Source of the DNA: Draconibacterium sediminis
GTDB taxonomy: Bacteria; Bacteroidota; Bacteroidia; Bacteroidales; Prolixibacteraceae
Direction of reading: 5' to 3'
DNA length: 64,000 bases
NCBI RefSeq assembly: GCF_000949475.1
Contig: NZ_JRHC01000005.1
Span: forward strand, 372,001 to 436,000
The notes below the pieces were generated by a model. The model was not told the DNA's origin, searched no databases, and saw only the letters and a program-made list of their open reading frames with translations. Of the stretch, positions 35,537-43,314 are shown piece after piece. A program made the translations under genes and the position numbers. The stretch's first letter is position 1, and each line of letters opens with the position of its first letter.

Positions 35537-35695
35537 TTATCGCACGCGCACCGGCTGATAAACCATCATGGTTTGCATAGTGTCAAATTCCAGCGGCTCT
35601 TCGCGTTCAATATCCCGGATAAAACGATTCATTAAATTGTTACGTTTAATTAAATTCCGAAATTCTTTTCTGCTTTTTCTATTACTTACTTTCAT
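35537..35695 (-). CDS. 52-residue basic small protein of unknown function
   Basis: ATG at 35695 on the minus strand, TAA at 35537-35539. It reads MKVSNRKSRKEFRNLIKRN then NLMNRFIRDIEREEPLEFD and ends QTMMVYQPVRVR. The N-terminal half is strongly basic and helical, and the C-terminus has several methionines. It is shorter than usual gene-calling limits and lies antisense to the B12 locus between btuD and the second riboswitch. Its codon use resembles real genes. I recognise no family. The remaining bases to 35937 show no other gene. Confidence 0.5.
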   Translation of the reverse strand: MKVSNRKSRKEFRNLIKRNNLMNRFIRDIEREEPLEFDTMQTMMVYQPVRVR

Positions 35696-35937
35696 CTCTG
35701 TAGTTTTTCTGTTTCAGCAGCTGTAAACAACTTCTATGCAATTATTTAGTGTGTTTTAACTTTTTCAGGAATTTTAAAGTATTTTAGAATATTTAGTGGT
35801 GTGCTAAATCAATCTTAATTCACAATTTGCCATTGTGATAATCGTGTAAGTGTCATCTGTACAGGCGTTTGGGTGGGGGTGTCGAGTGCTGTTAATAAGT
35901 CAATGCTATTTCCTGTGTATCTTTTTCAATAAAATCA

Positions 35938-35965
35938 TTGTTGTTAAAAAATGTGACTATCTTTG
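35938..35965 (+). promoter_or_regulatory. Promoter of the btuB transcript
   Basis: TATCTTTG (35958-35965) matches the TAnnTTTG -7 consensus, with TTG at 35938-35940 17 bases upstream. Transcription would start about 30 bases before the riboswitch core. Confidence 0.6.
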
Positions 35966-36004
35966 TCGGTGAATTTAGGTTCTTAAAATTTCTGTATCAG
36001 AAAT

Positions 36005-36161
36005 AAGATGAAAAGGGAATCCGGTGAAAAACCGGAGCTGTACCCGCAGCTGTAAGTCCTATCCGTCGTTTGACGGATCGTGTTATTGAACCATAAGCCA
36101 CTTTCCGAGGGAATCGGGAGGGAAGGCATCAATAACCGGGATGAGCCAGAAGACCTGCCAT
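36005..36161 (+). ncRNA. Cobalamin riboswitch 2 (upstream of btuB)
   Basis: Core elements: AAGGGAATCCGGTGAAAAAC, AGCTGTACCCGCAGCTGTAA, and GGAAGGCATC...GGGATGAGCCAGAAGACCTGCC. A peripheral arm ATCCGTC/GACGGAT (36061-36078) has been inserted near the variable region and is the same palindrome seen in intergenic repeats elsewhere in this window. It controls btuB, the btuG-like gene and probably the cob genes downstream. Confidence 0.95.
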
Positions 36162-36256
36162 AAATTCAATAGTAAATAATTAAGCTTCGGGATAAAAGCT
36201 TGAGAAATATATCCGTATTTTTCATTGATTTATCCAAAGCTCCTTAAATTCTAATA

Positions 36257-38191
36257 ATGAGGAGGTTTGTAGTTTTTGGAATCGTATTGTGGGCGCTGGC
36301 TCAAAGTGCAGTGGCGCAGCAGGCTTTTACCGTGTTCGACACCGTTCAGGTTGAGGAAGTAGTGAGTTATGGAAAGCTTCAGAAATACCAGTCGGGAGCT
36401 AAAATCGAACGTATTAATGCCACTCAGTTTTCGTTAGCGCAGGATGGAAACCTGGAGCAATTACTTTCGCGCAGTTTACCCATTGCCTTTAAAACCAATG
36501 CAGGTGGTTTGGCCACTATTCGTATTCGCGGATCGGCACCCGATCATACCAGTTTTAATTTTGGCGGAATAAATATTAATTCGCTTACGCTGGGCCACTC
36601 CAATGTTAATAATGTACCCATCTATCTTTTCGATGAAATTGGGGTGCAGTTTGGTAGTGCCAGTTCTGTAAACGGATCAGGGAGTATTGGCGGAGCCATT
36701 CATTTGGGCCTGCAAAACAACTGGACCAACGGTTTTAAGGCCGAAGCCCGCATTGCAAACGGTTCATTTGGTGAGCAGCTTTACGGAACAAAACTGTTTT
36801 GGGGAAACGGAAGGTTTGAAGCCGTTACACGAGCATATTATTATGCGAAAAACAATGATTTTAAATTCACGAATCCCAATTACCGTGATTTCGAAAACAA
36901 TATTTTTGAAATAGAAGATAAGCAGCACAATGCAGCTATTGAAAATATTGGATTACTGCAGGAACTGAATTATAAGTTCGACAAGGACGAGTTCTTCATC
37001 TTTAATATTTGGCTGGAGAAAGACTGGCATCTGGTTCAGCAAAATATGCAAACCAACCTGAGTAATCCGGATTTGCGCGAAGAGTATAACAATGATCATG
37101 TGCGTATCTGGACAGGTTATAAAAACCGCAAAAATCCCTTCAAATTCGAAATTAACGGCGGGTATGTATATGATAATGCCGTTAGCAACGAAAATACTTC
37201 TGATACCATTTCAACCCAACGCATAATTGGCGAGGCTTTTGTCGAACACGATTTTTCGCATCAGGCCAGTTATAAAGCCGGAGCAAAAGTTACCCGTATT
37301 TATCCAACGGTTTATGCTTATTCCGAATCTTTGAAACACGAGGATCGGGTAGACTTGTATGCTTCGTACTATCATCGTTTTTTTAACCGTTTAACCGCAA
37401 CTCTAAATTTACGCTATGGTTATGTTACCGATTTCGACGTTCCTTTTACGCCTTCGTTCGGATTGAACTACCTGGCGCTTTCAAAAGAAAAGTATGTGCT
37501 TCGGTTTACCGGAAATATTGCACGCAGTTATCGTGTTCCAACTTTTAACGACCGCTTCTGGGTGCCCGGCGGAAATCCCGATCTGAATCCTGAAGAAGGA
37601 ATGAGTTACGAATTCGGCACAAAATGGAGCTACTGCGTTGGAGACATCTCCGGGAATGTAAAACTGAATGCTTTCCTGATGAATGTGGACGACTGGATTC
37701 TCTGGAAAAACGGAGGAGCATATTGGTATGCCGCGAATGTGCAAAATGTGCAAAGCAAAGGTTTGGAGTTTATGACCGATTGGAACTATAACATTTTCGG
37801 ACTAAAAGCTAATTCAGGACTGAATTATACCTATACTTCTGCAGAGCGAAAAAAGTCGCAAAATAACACGAACGCGCTTAACCGTCAGTTGGAATATGTT
37901 CCGCTTCACGCCGGTAATTTTTTCACAACGGTAGCTTATAACAAATTCGATTTCACAGTTGACGGAAGTTACAACGACGAGCAATTTACTGATGAGGAAG
38001 AAAAAAATGTTCTGGATGCTTTTTTTCTGATGAATGTGGCTGTTGGTTACAACTGGAAAATCGACGGACAGAATCAAATTCGAATAAATGGAATGATCAA
38101 CAACCTGCTGGATACCGATTACCAGGCAAGTTGGGGCTATGCCATGCCCGGCATCGCCTACCGATTGAGCATCACATATAAATTCAAATAA
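36257..38191 (+). CDS. btuB: TonB-dependent B12 outer-membrane receptor (BtuB-like)
   Basis: 644 residues. A signal peptide (1-20, ending SAVAQ) is followed by a plug domain with IRIRGSAPDHTSFNFGGININSLTLGHSNVNNVPIYLFDEIGVQ and the GSASSVNGSGSIGGAIHLG plug end. A 22-strand barrel follows. LRFTGNIARSYRVPTFNDRFWVPGGNPDLNPEEGMSYEFGTKW is the barrel signature of this receptor family, and the last strand ends in YRLSITYKFK with an aromatic penultimate region. It lacks an N-terminal carboxypeptidase-like extension. It follows cobalamin riboswitch 2 and precedes a BtuG-like lipoprotein. Confidence 0.9.
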   Translation: MRRFVVFGIVLWALAQSAVAQQAFTVFDTVQVEEVVSYGKLQKYQSGAKIERINATQFSLAQDGNLEQLLSRSLPIAFKTNAGGLATIRIRGSAPDHTSFNFGGININSLTLGHSNVNNVPIYLFDEIGVQFGSASSVNGSGSIGGAIHLGLQNNWTNGFKAEARIANGSFGEQLYGTKLFWGNGRFEAVTRAYYYAKNNDFKFTNPNYRDFENNIFEIEDKQHNAAIENIGLLQELNYKFDKDEFFIFNIWLEKDWHLVQQNMQTNLSNPDLREEYNNDHVRIWTGYKNRKNPFKFEINGGYVYDNAVSNENTSDTISTQRIIGEAFVEHDFSHQASYKAGAKVTRIYPTVYAYSESLKHEDRVDLYASYYHRFFNRLTATLNLRYGYVTDFDVPFTPSFGLNYLALSKEKYVLRFTGNIARSYRVPTFNDRFWVPGGNPDLNPEEGMSYEFGTKWSYCVGDISGNVKLNAFLMNVDDWILWKNGGAYWYAANVQNVQSKGLEFMTDWNYNIFGLKANSGLNYTYTSAERKKSQNNTNALNRQLEYVPLHAGNFFTTVAYNKFDFTVDGSYNDEQFTDEEEKNVLDAFFLMNVAVGYNWKIDGQNQIRINGMINNLLDTDYQASWGYAMPGIAYRLSITYKFK

Positions 38192-38206
38192 AAAACAAAC
38201 TACAAA

Positions 38207-39511
38207 ATGAAAAAACAATTTAAAATTTTGACGTTTTTGGCGGTGTTGGCCTTTGCCTTTACTGCATGCGACGACAATGATTCGGCAAGTGTTACAGCCG
38301 GCTTTACTTATGCTCCCGAGGAGAATATTCAGGCGGGAGATACTGTGTTCTTTACTAACACTTCATCAGAGGCAGCAAGTTATGAGTGGAGCTTTGGCGA
38401 CAATGCAACTTCAGCAGAAGCCAACCCATTTCATATATACACCGAGCCGGGTATTTATGATGTTACGTTGATTGCGGTGAATGGAGAGTTGAGTAATACG
38501 ATCACTCACCAGGTGAATGTTGACGCATCACTGGCCTACATTGTTAACGCCGGTAGCTGGTCGGGAGATAAATCGACCATTACAGCTTACAATAAATATA
38601 CTGATGAGGTGGTTAATAGCTATTACAATTCGGTAAATGGATTGGATATCACTTCAAATATTCAGTTTGCCTATAACTACAACGGCAAAATTTATATGAT
38701 GGGAAATACTGCCGATCAGGTTTTTTGGGTTGATGCAAAAACATTTGAGCAGACAGAAAATGGAATCACCGATCAGATTGTAGGCCCACGCAACTGTCAG
38801 GCACGTGGTGATTACTTGTATGTTTCATGCTGGGGAGGCAAAGTGTATAACGATCCTACTCTTTCGTACATTGCCAAAGTGGATTTAACTGCGGGAGAAG
38901 TAGTGAAAACTATTCCTGTGCATTATGGTCCTGAAGGTTTGGCTATCGCTGGAAATAAATTGTATGCTGCATTAAATTATACGAATAAAGTTGCAGTAAT
39001 CGACTTAGATACCGATGAAGTTTCATACATCGATCTTCCTGAAGGTAACATCCCTTCGTATTTTGAAATGGATGATCAGGATAACCTGTACATCAATCTG
39101 GGAGTAGCATACGGCGATGAGACCACTCAAACAGGAATCGGTTATATCAATACTTCTACTGATGAATTTGAAGCCAAATACGATTTGGAAGGAGTAAGCA
39201 GCATGAACTACGTTGATGTTTTTGAGTTTAATGATGACTTCTCGAAATTATATATCGTAACAACCGGCGGCTACGGAATGCCTGGAGGTGTGTCTGTTTT
39301 CGATGTAGCATCAAAAAGTTTCGAGGCTGAAAAATTCATCGATGGAGTGAATGGCCTGAATGGTTTGGGATACTACGATAATAAACTGTTTTGTTTCTTC
39401 TCTGACAATGTAACTTCAAATGGTTCAGTAATAACATACTCGCCAGACGGAACTGAGCTGAACGAGTTTGAAACAGGTATTGCGCCATTCATGTTACTTG
39501 ATATTAAATAA
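38207..39511 (+). CDS. BtuG-like surface lipoprotein: PKD domain plus beta-propeller
   Basis: 434 residues. The lipobox AFAFTAC puts the lipid on C21, followed by a DDN rule-breaking acidic surface-sorting region. A PKD domain (about 29-103) has the diagnostic YEWSFGDNATSAEANPFHIYTEPGIYDVTLIA. The rest (about 115-434) is a seven-blade-like YncE/DUF5074 propeller with repeats such as SYIAKVDLTAGEVVKTI and VAVIDLDTDEVSYIDL. In Bacteroides, the BtuG propeller lipoprotein pairs with BtuB and binds B12 very tightly. The riboswitch and the adjacent btuB support the same role. The extra PKD is unlike the Bacteroides proteins I recall. Confidence 0.8.
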   Translation: MKKQFKILTFLAVLAFAFTACDDNDSASVTAGFTYAPEENIQAGDTVFFTNTSSEAASYEWSFGDNATSAEANPFHIYTEPGIYDVTLIAVNGELSNTITHQVNVDASLAYIVNAGSWSGDKSTITAYNKYTDEVVNSYYNSVNGLDITSNIQFAYNYNGKIYMMGNTADQVFWVDAKTFEQTENGITDQIVGPRNCQARGDYLYVSCWGGKVYNDPTLSYIAKVDLTAGEVVKTIPVHYGPEGLAIAGNKLYAALNYTNKVAVIDLDTDEVSYIDLPEGNIPSYFEMDDQDNLYINLGVAYGDETTQTGIGYINTSTDEFEAKYDLEGVSSMNYVDVFEFNDDFSKLYIVTTGGYGMPGGVSVFDVASKSFEAEKFIDGVNGLNGLGYYDNKLFCFFSDNVTSNGSVITYSPDGTELNEFETGIAPFMLLDIK

Positions 39512-39514
39512 GCA

Positions 39515-39907
39515 ATGAACAACCCAAAAATATTTTGCCTTAATCTGCTGTTGGCCTGTTTTGTCGGATTATCGGCTTTTGCCGGCAACGGAGATAAGGT
39601 TACTGTTGAAATAGATTTTGGATCGTTGAAACATCCAAAACTGAAAATCGAGACAAATTGGAAAGAAGGGCTTTCGGCTTTGGAAGCCCTCCAGTTTGTT
39701 GCGGAAGTAAAAACACACCCCGTGGGGCAATATGTTTTTGTCGATGAAATTGATGGTGTAAAAGGTGTGCCGAACCAAAGTGTTTGGTACTACAAAATTA
39801 ATGGCGAGCCTGCCAAAAAGATTGCCATCGACCAGCCTCTTGAAAACGGCGATAAAATAACCTGGATATATAAACAAGATGTTTGCAGTTCGAAAGAAGA
39901 CAAATAG
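39515..39907 (+). CDS. DUF4430 secreted protein, transcobalamin-beta-like
   Basis: 130 residues. A signal peptide (about 1-23, ending LSAFA) is followed by one domain with KVTVEIDFGS, LSALEALQFVAEVKTHPVGQYVFVDEIDGVKG, and NQSVWYYKINGEPAKKIAIDQPLENGDKITWIY. This matches DUF4430, a fold shared with the beta domain of animal transcobalamin and intrinsic factor, where the corresponding W/Y segment covers B12. It starts three bases after the propeller gene stop. It is inferred to be a periplasmic or surface B12-binding accessory protein. Confidence 0.72.
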   Translation: MNNPKIFCLNLLLACFVGLSAFAGNGDKVTVEIDFGSLKHPKLKIETNWKEGLSALEALQFVAEVKTHPVGQYVFVDEIDGVKGVPNQSVWYYKINGEPAKKIAIDQPLENGDKITWIYKQDVCSSKEDK

Positions 39908-39970
39908 CTATAGGAATAATTATAGCAGTTTCTTCCCTAAGTGTGGCACTCAAGGCACATGATAATGATT

Positions 39971-40003
39971 ACCCCTGGTCGTGTACCGGGGTTTGATTTT
40001 TTG
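39971..40003 (+). terminator. Terminator-like hairpin between B12 uptake and cob synthesis genes
   Basis: ACCCC-tGG (39971-39978) pairs with CC-GGGGT (39986-39992), with one bulged T and loop TCGTGTA. TTTGATTTTTTG follows. It could separate btuB/btuG/DUF4430 from cobU, or only reduce read-through. Confidence 0.5.
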
Positions 40004-40029
40004 TAACTTTTGAAATTCAATTTTAAAGA

Positions 40030-40557
40030 ATGACACAAATTACATTTATAACAGGCGGTCAGCGTTCGGGTAAAAGCAGTTTTGCACAAAAACGTGCAGA
40101 GGATAGTTCCGATGCACCGGTGTATCTGGCAACTGCCCGTATCTGGGACGAAGATTTTCATAAGCGGGTAAAACGCCATCAGTCCGATCGTGGCGAACAG
40201 TGGCAAACCATCGAGGAAGAGCTGGAAATCAGTAAACATAACATGATCGGAAAAACAGTACTGCTTGACTGTATCACGCTGTGGCTGACCAATATTTTTT
40301 ATCAGAACAGCAACGATGTAGATGCCAGTCTGGAAGTAGCCAAACACGAGTGGGACAAATTTATCAATCAGGATATGACGCTTTTTGTGGTAAGCAATGA
40401 GTTGGGAATGGGTGTTCATCCCGAAAATGAAATTGCCCGTAAGTTTGCCGATCTGCAAGGCTGGATGAATCAGTACATTGCCAAAACAGCAAACGAAGTC
40501 TTTCTGATGGTTTCCGGAATACCTGTTCAAATCAAAGGAATTTCGAATGAAGATTAA
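40030..40557 (+). CDS. cobU: bifunctional adenosylcobinamide kinase / adenosylcobinamide-phosphate guanylyltransferase
   Basis: 175 residues. The P-loop GGQRSGKSS (9-17), the YLATARIWDEDFHKRVKRHQSDR segment with the guanylylated histidine region, and NELGMGVHPENEIARKFADLQGWMNQYIA are all CobU/CobP hallmarks. It phosphorylates adenosylcobinamide and attaches GMP to prepare it for the lower ligand. It is the first of the nucleotide-loop assembly genes. A 121-base gap of repeat separates it from cobT. Confidence 0.93.
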   Translation: MTQITFITGGQRSGKSSFAQKRAEDSSDAPVYLATARIWDEDFHKRVKRHQSDRGEQWQTIEEELEISKHNMIGKTVLLDCITLWLTNIFYQNSNDVDASLEVAKHEWDKFINQDMTLFVVSNELGMGVHPENEIARKFADLQGWMNQYIAKTANEVFLMVSGIPVQIKGISNED

Positions 40558-40584
40558 CGAATTAAGATTTCAGAATCCTCCGCG

Positions 40585-40672
40585 TCCTGGTGCCTTTGCG
40601 AGAGAAATATTCTTCGAGTCTTCGTGTTCAAAATAAAATCTGCGGTAATCCGCGTAATCTGCGAGAAAAAAT
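40585..40672. repeat. Intergenic repeats of the CTTTGCGAG and AATCTGCG classes
   Basis: CCTGGTGCCTTTGCGAGAG (from 40588) is followed by AAATCTGCGGTAATCCGCG and TAATCTGCGAG. Both classes also occur inside the TCA operon at 10196-10261 and 8881-8926. They lie in the gap between cobU and cobT and contain no frame worth calling. Confidence 0.55.
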
Positions 40673-40678
40673 AAAACA

Positions 40679-41683
40679 ATGACATTAAAAGATCAACTTC
40701 AACACAAAATCGATAACAAAACCAAACCAATCGGATCGCTTGGTTTGCTTGAAAACCTGGCCCTGCAAATCGGGATGGTTCAAAACACCCTGTCTCCCAA
40801 AATAGAAAAACCGGCTCACCTGATTTTTGCTGCCGATCATGGTCTGGCCGACGAAGGCATCAGCCCCTACCCAAAAGATGTTACCTGGCAAATGGTAATG
40901 AACTTCTGCGCCGGAGGTGCGTCGATTAACGTTTTTTGCCGTCAGAACGAGTTGGAGCTGAAAGTTTACGATGTGGGTGTTGATTACAGTTTTCCGGCAG
41001 AACTTCCGGTGATTAACGCAAAAGTGGCAAACGGAAGCCGTAATATGCGAAAAGAACCGGCCATGACCGCGGAAGAATGCCGAGCAGCAATGGAAGCAGG
41101 AGCAAAAGCAGTTCGCGAAGAAGCGGCCTTTGGTTGCAATACTATTGGTTGTGGCGAAATGGGAATTGGAAATACCTCGCCTTCGTCGTTATTGATGCAC
41201 AAATTTACGGGCATTTCTATGGAAGCTTGTACCGGTCGTGGCTCAGGATTGAAAGATGAGCAGGTAGATCGAAAAACCAGAATCCTAAAAGAAATTGCAG
41301 GGAAATACAATCCAACCACACCCGAAGAAATTCTGGCCACTTTCGGAGGCCTCGAAATTGCTGCCATGACGGGAGCTTACCTCGAAGCGAAAAAACAAAA
41401 TATGCTTATCCTTATAGATGGTTTTATTGCTACGGCTGCTGTGCTTACGGCAGTACAAATGGATCCTGCCGTAAAAGATAATTGTGTATTTTGCCATGGT
41501 TCCGACGAAAAAGGGCATAAGCTGATGTTGGAGCACCTTGGGGCAAAACCGCTGCTGCAGTTGGGAATGCGACTGGGCGAAGGAACCGGAGTTGCCGTTG
41601 CGATGCCGCTGGTAAAATCGGCTGTTAATTTCCTGAACGAAATGAGCAGCATGGAAGACGCCGGTGTGAGCAATAAGGATTAA
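40679..41683 (+). CDS. cobT: nicotinate-nucleotide:dimethylbenzimidazole phosphoribosyltransferase
   Basis: 334 residues. KPIGSLGLLENLALQIG near the N-terminus, FAADHGLADEGISPYPKDVTWQMVMNF, GCGEMGIGNTSPSSLL, and the C-terminal MRLGEGTGVAVAMPLV with the catalytic glutamate (about E301) are CobT signatures. It makes alpha-ribazole 5'-phosphate. No bluB or other 5,6-dimethylbenzimidazole synthesis gene is in this window. Confidence 0.95.
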   Translation: MTLKDQLQHKIDNKTKPIGSLGLLENLALQIGMVQNTLSPKIEKPAHLIFAADHGLADEGISPYPKDVTWQMVMNFCAGGASINVFCRQNELELKVYDVGVDYSFPAELPVINAKVANGSRNMRKEPAMTAEECRAAMEAGAKAVREEAAFGCNTIGCGEMGIGNTSPSSLLMHKFTGISMEACTGRGSGLKDEQVDRKTRILKEIAGKYNPTTPEEILATFGGLEIAAMTGAYLEAKKQNMLILIDGFIATAAVLTAVQMDPAVKDNCVFCHGSDEKGHKLMLEHLGAKPLLQLGMRLGEGTGVAVAMPLVKSAVNFLNEMSSMEDAGVSNKD

Positions 41684-41745
41684 ACGCCTGCTTTATAAAA
41701 AGCAATGTTTTGTTGGATCCATAAAGTGATGATATAACTTTGTTA

Positions 41746-41997
41746 CACAGGTTGATAGTCAATCAACCTAAGTAGGAAATCAAACAACCTAAGTTGGAAG
41801 ACTATCAACCAAGGTTGGAAATAAATCAACTAAGGTTGGAAATGAATCAACAAAGGTTGGAAATGAATCAACTAAGTTTGATTACAAAGCAACCAAAGAT
41901 GATATAAAAACATCTGAGGTTGATAAGCGAACAACCATGGTAGGAAAAGAAACAACTAAGGTTGATGGCAAATCAATCCGAATGATTTTGGCAGAAA
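41746..41997. repeat. 21-bp phased tandem repeat array, 12 units, inside the cob operon
   Basis: Units begin at 41746, 41767, 41788, 41809, 41830, 41851, 41872, 41893, 41914, 41935, 41956 and 41977, exactly 21 bp apart. The consensus is CCWAGGTTGGAAATNAATCA followed by A, best preserved in units 3-6. The last unit is strongly degraded. It fills the 324-base gap between cobT and cobS. Stops occur in every long frame on the plus strand, so I do not call it coding. Period and core resemble the array at 1425-1655. Confidence 0.88.
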
Positions 41998-42007
41998 TAA
42001 GCGACAC

Positions 42008-42769
42008 ATGAGAAATGAGATAAAAATATTCCTCACGGCCCTGATGTTTTACACCCGAATCCCGGTTGGGCGCATCGAAGGATGGTCAGAGAAGATGTTG
42101 AATAAATCAACGCGCTACTTTCCGGTAATCGGATGGATTGTTGGAGGAGTTGGGGCAGTGGTTTATTTTGCTATTGGCGCTGTGCTGCCTGTTACGCTGG
42201 CAGTCGCACTTAGCATGGTGGCCACCATATTGTTGACCGGAGCATTTCATGAAGATGGTTTCGCCGATTTTTGCGATGGTTTTGGTGGCGGTTACACGCC
42301 CGAACGTATTCTGGAAATAATGAAAGATAGCCGGATAGGCACTTACGGAACTGTTGGACTATTGTCGGTTTTGGCGATAAAATTTTTGGCCTTATCGCAT
42401 GTCGATGCCATTAGAATACCTTTCATTTTAATTGCCGGGCATGCATTAAGTCGTGTCTTCCCGGTGTTGCTCATCTACTCTTCGGTATATGCAAGGTTAG
42501 ATGCAAGCAGCAAAACCAAACCTGTCGGGAAAGCCGATTCTTTATTTTCATTGTTATTTGCTTTGGTTACGGGCGGATTTTCGTTGCTGTTTCTTGCCTG
42601 GCAGGAAACGGTTTTGGTGGTCGCCGTTTTGCTCATCGTAACTTTTTTCTTCCGAAACTATATCACCCGCAAATTAGATGGCTACACCGGCGATGTGTTG
42701 GGGGCCCTGCAGCAACTCTGCGAAGTGTTTTTTTATTTGTGTATTCTCGCTTATCAAAATATGGGATGA
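42008..42769 (+). CDS. cobS: adenosylcobinamide-GDP ribazoletransferase (cobalamin synthase)
   Basis: 253 residues, integral membrane with about six helices. FLTALMFYTRIPVGR near the N-terminus and LTGAFHEDGFADFCDGFGGGYTPERILEIMKDSRIGTYG (metal and substrate region) are the family signature. KLDGYTGDVLGALQQLCEVFF closes it. It joins adenosylcobinamide-GDP and alpha-ribazole. The stop overlaps the next start (ATGA). Confidence 0.94.
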   Translation: MRNEIKIFLTALMFYTRIPVGRIEGWSEKMLNKSTRYFPVIGWIVGGVGAVVYFAIGAVLPVTLAVALSMVATILLTGAFHEDGFADFCDGFGGGYTPERILEIMKDSRIGTYGTVGLLSVLAIKFLALSHVDAIRIPFILIAGHALSRVFPVLLIYSSVYARLDASSKTKPVGKADSLFSLLFALVTGGFSLLFLAWQETVLVVAVLLIVTFFFRNYITRKLDGYTGDVLGALQQLCEVFFYLCILAYQNMG

Positions 42770-43314
42770 AGATTTACGCGATCCGACATACCAGCGTAAA
42801 TGTAAAACCCGGAATTTGTTACGGGCAAACCGATGTTGATGTGGCCGAAACATTTCATGAAGAACAAAAACGCTTGCTACAGGATATTGAGCAGGTGAGT
42901 TTTGATGCCGTCTGGTCGAGCCCCTTGTTACGTTGCCGGAAACTGGCCGAAAATCTTTTCCCAAATGAGGAGATTCAATTTGACACGCGTTTGAAAGAAT
43001 TGAATTTTGGAGACTGGGAGATGTTGCCCTGGGACGATATATACGCTCAACCTGAAGGAAAAACCTGGATGGACAATTATCAAACTTTGCCAACGAAAAA
43101 CGGCGAATCGTACCCCGAAATGGTGGCGCGTGTTTCAGCTTGTGTCAACGAAATAAAAAAATTAAACGCCGGTAATATTGCCGTTGTTGCCCACGCCGGA
43201 GTAATCCGCATATTAAAAAGTGTGATCGAAAATTTACCCATTTCACAACTCTTTGAAAATTTTAAACCGGCTTATGCCAGTGTTACCGTATTCGAATTAG
43301 ATAAACATGACTAA
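42766..43314 (+). CDS. cobC: alpha-ribazole phosphatase, histidine phosphatase family
   Basis: 182 residues. The catalytic motif is IRHTSVN (R7-H8), an RHT variant of RHG. The second histidine is in VVAHAGVIRIL, and ELNFGDWEMLPWDDI carries the conserved FGxWEG-like region. It removes the phosphate from alpha-ribazole phosphate or from cobalamin phosphate. I take the ATG that overlaps the cobS stop, since the longer frame only adds residues from within cobS. Confidence 0.88.
   Translation: MKIYAIRHTSVNVKPGICYGQTDVDVAETFHEEQKRLLQDIEQVSFDAVWSSPLLRCRKLAENLFPNEEIQFDTRLKELNFGDWEMLPWDDIYAQPEGKTWMDNYQTLPTKNGESYPEMVARVSACVNEIKKLNAGNIAVVAHAGVIRILKSVIENLPISQLFENFKPAYASVTVFELDKHD

Noticed and set aside
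39937-40530. 197-residue minus-strand frame opposite cobU
   Set aside because: An antisense shadow; cobU motifs are unambiguous.
1425-41997. The two 21-bp arrays considered as CRISPR arrays
   Set aside because: There are no unique spacers between repeats of constant sequence, units are degenerate throughout, and no cas genes are nearby.
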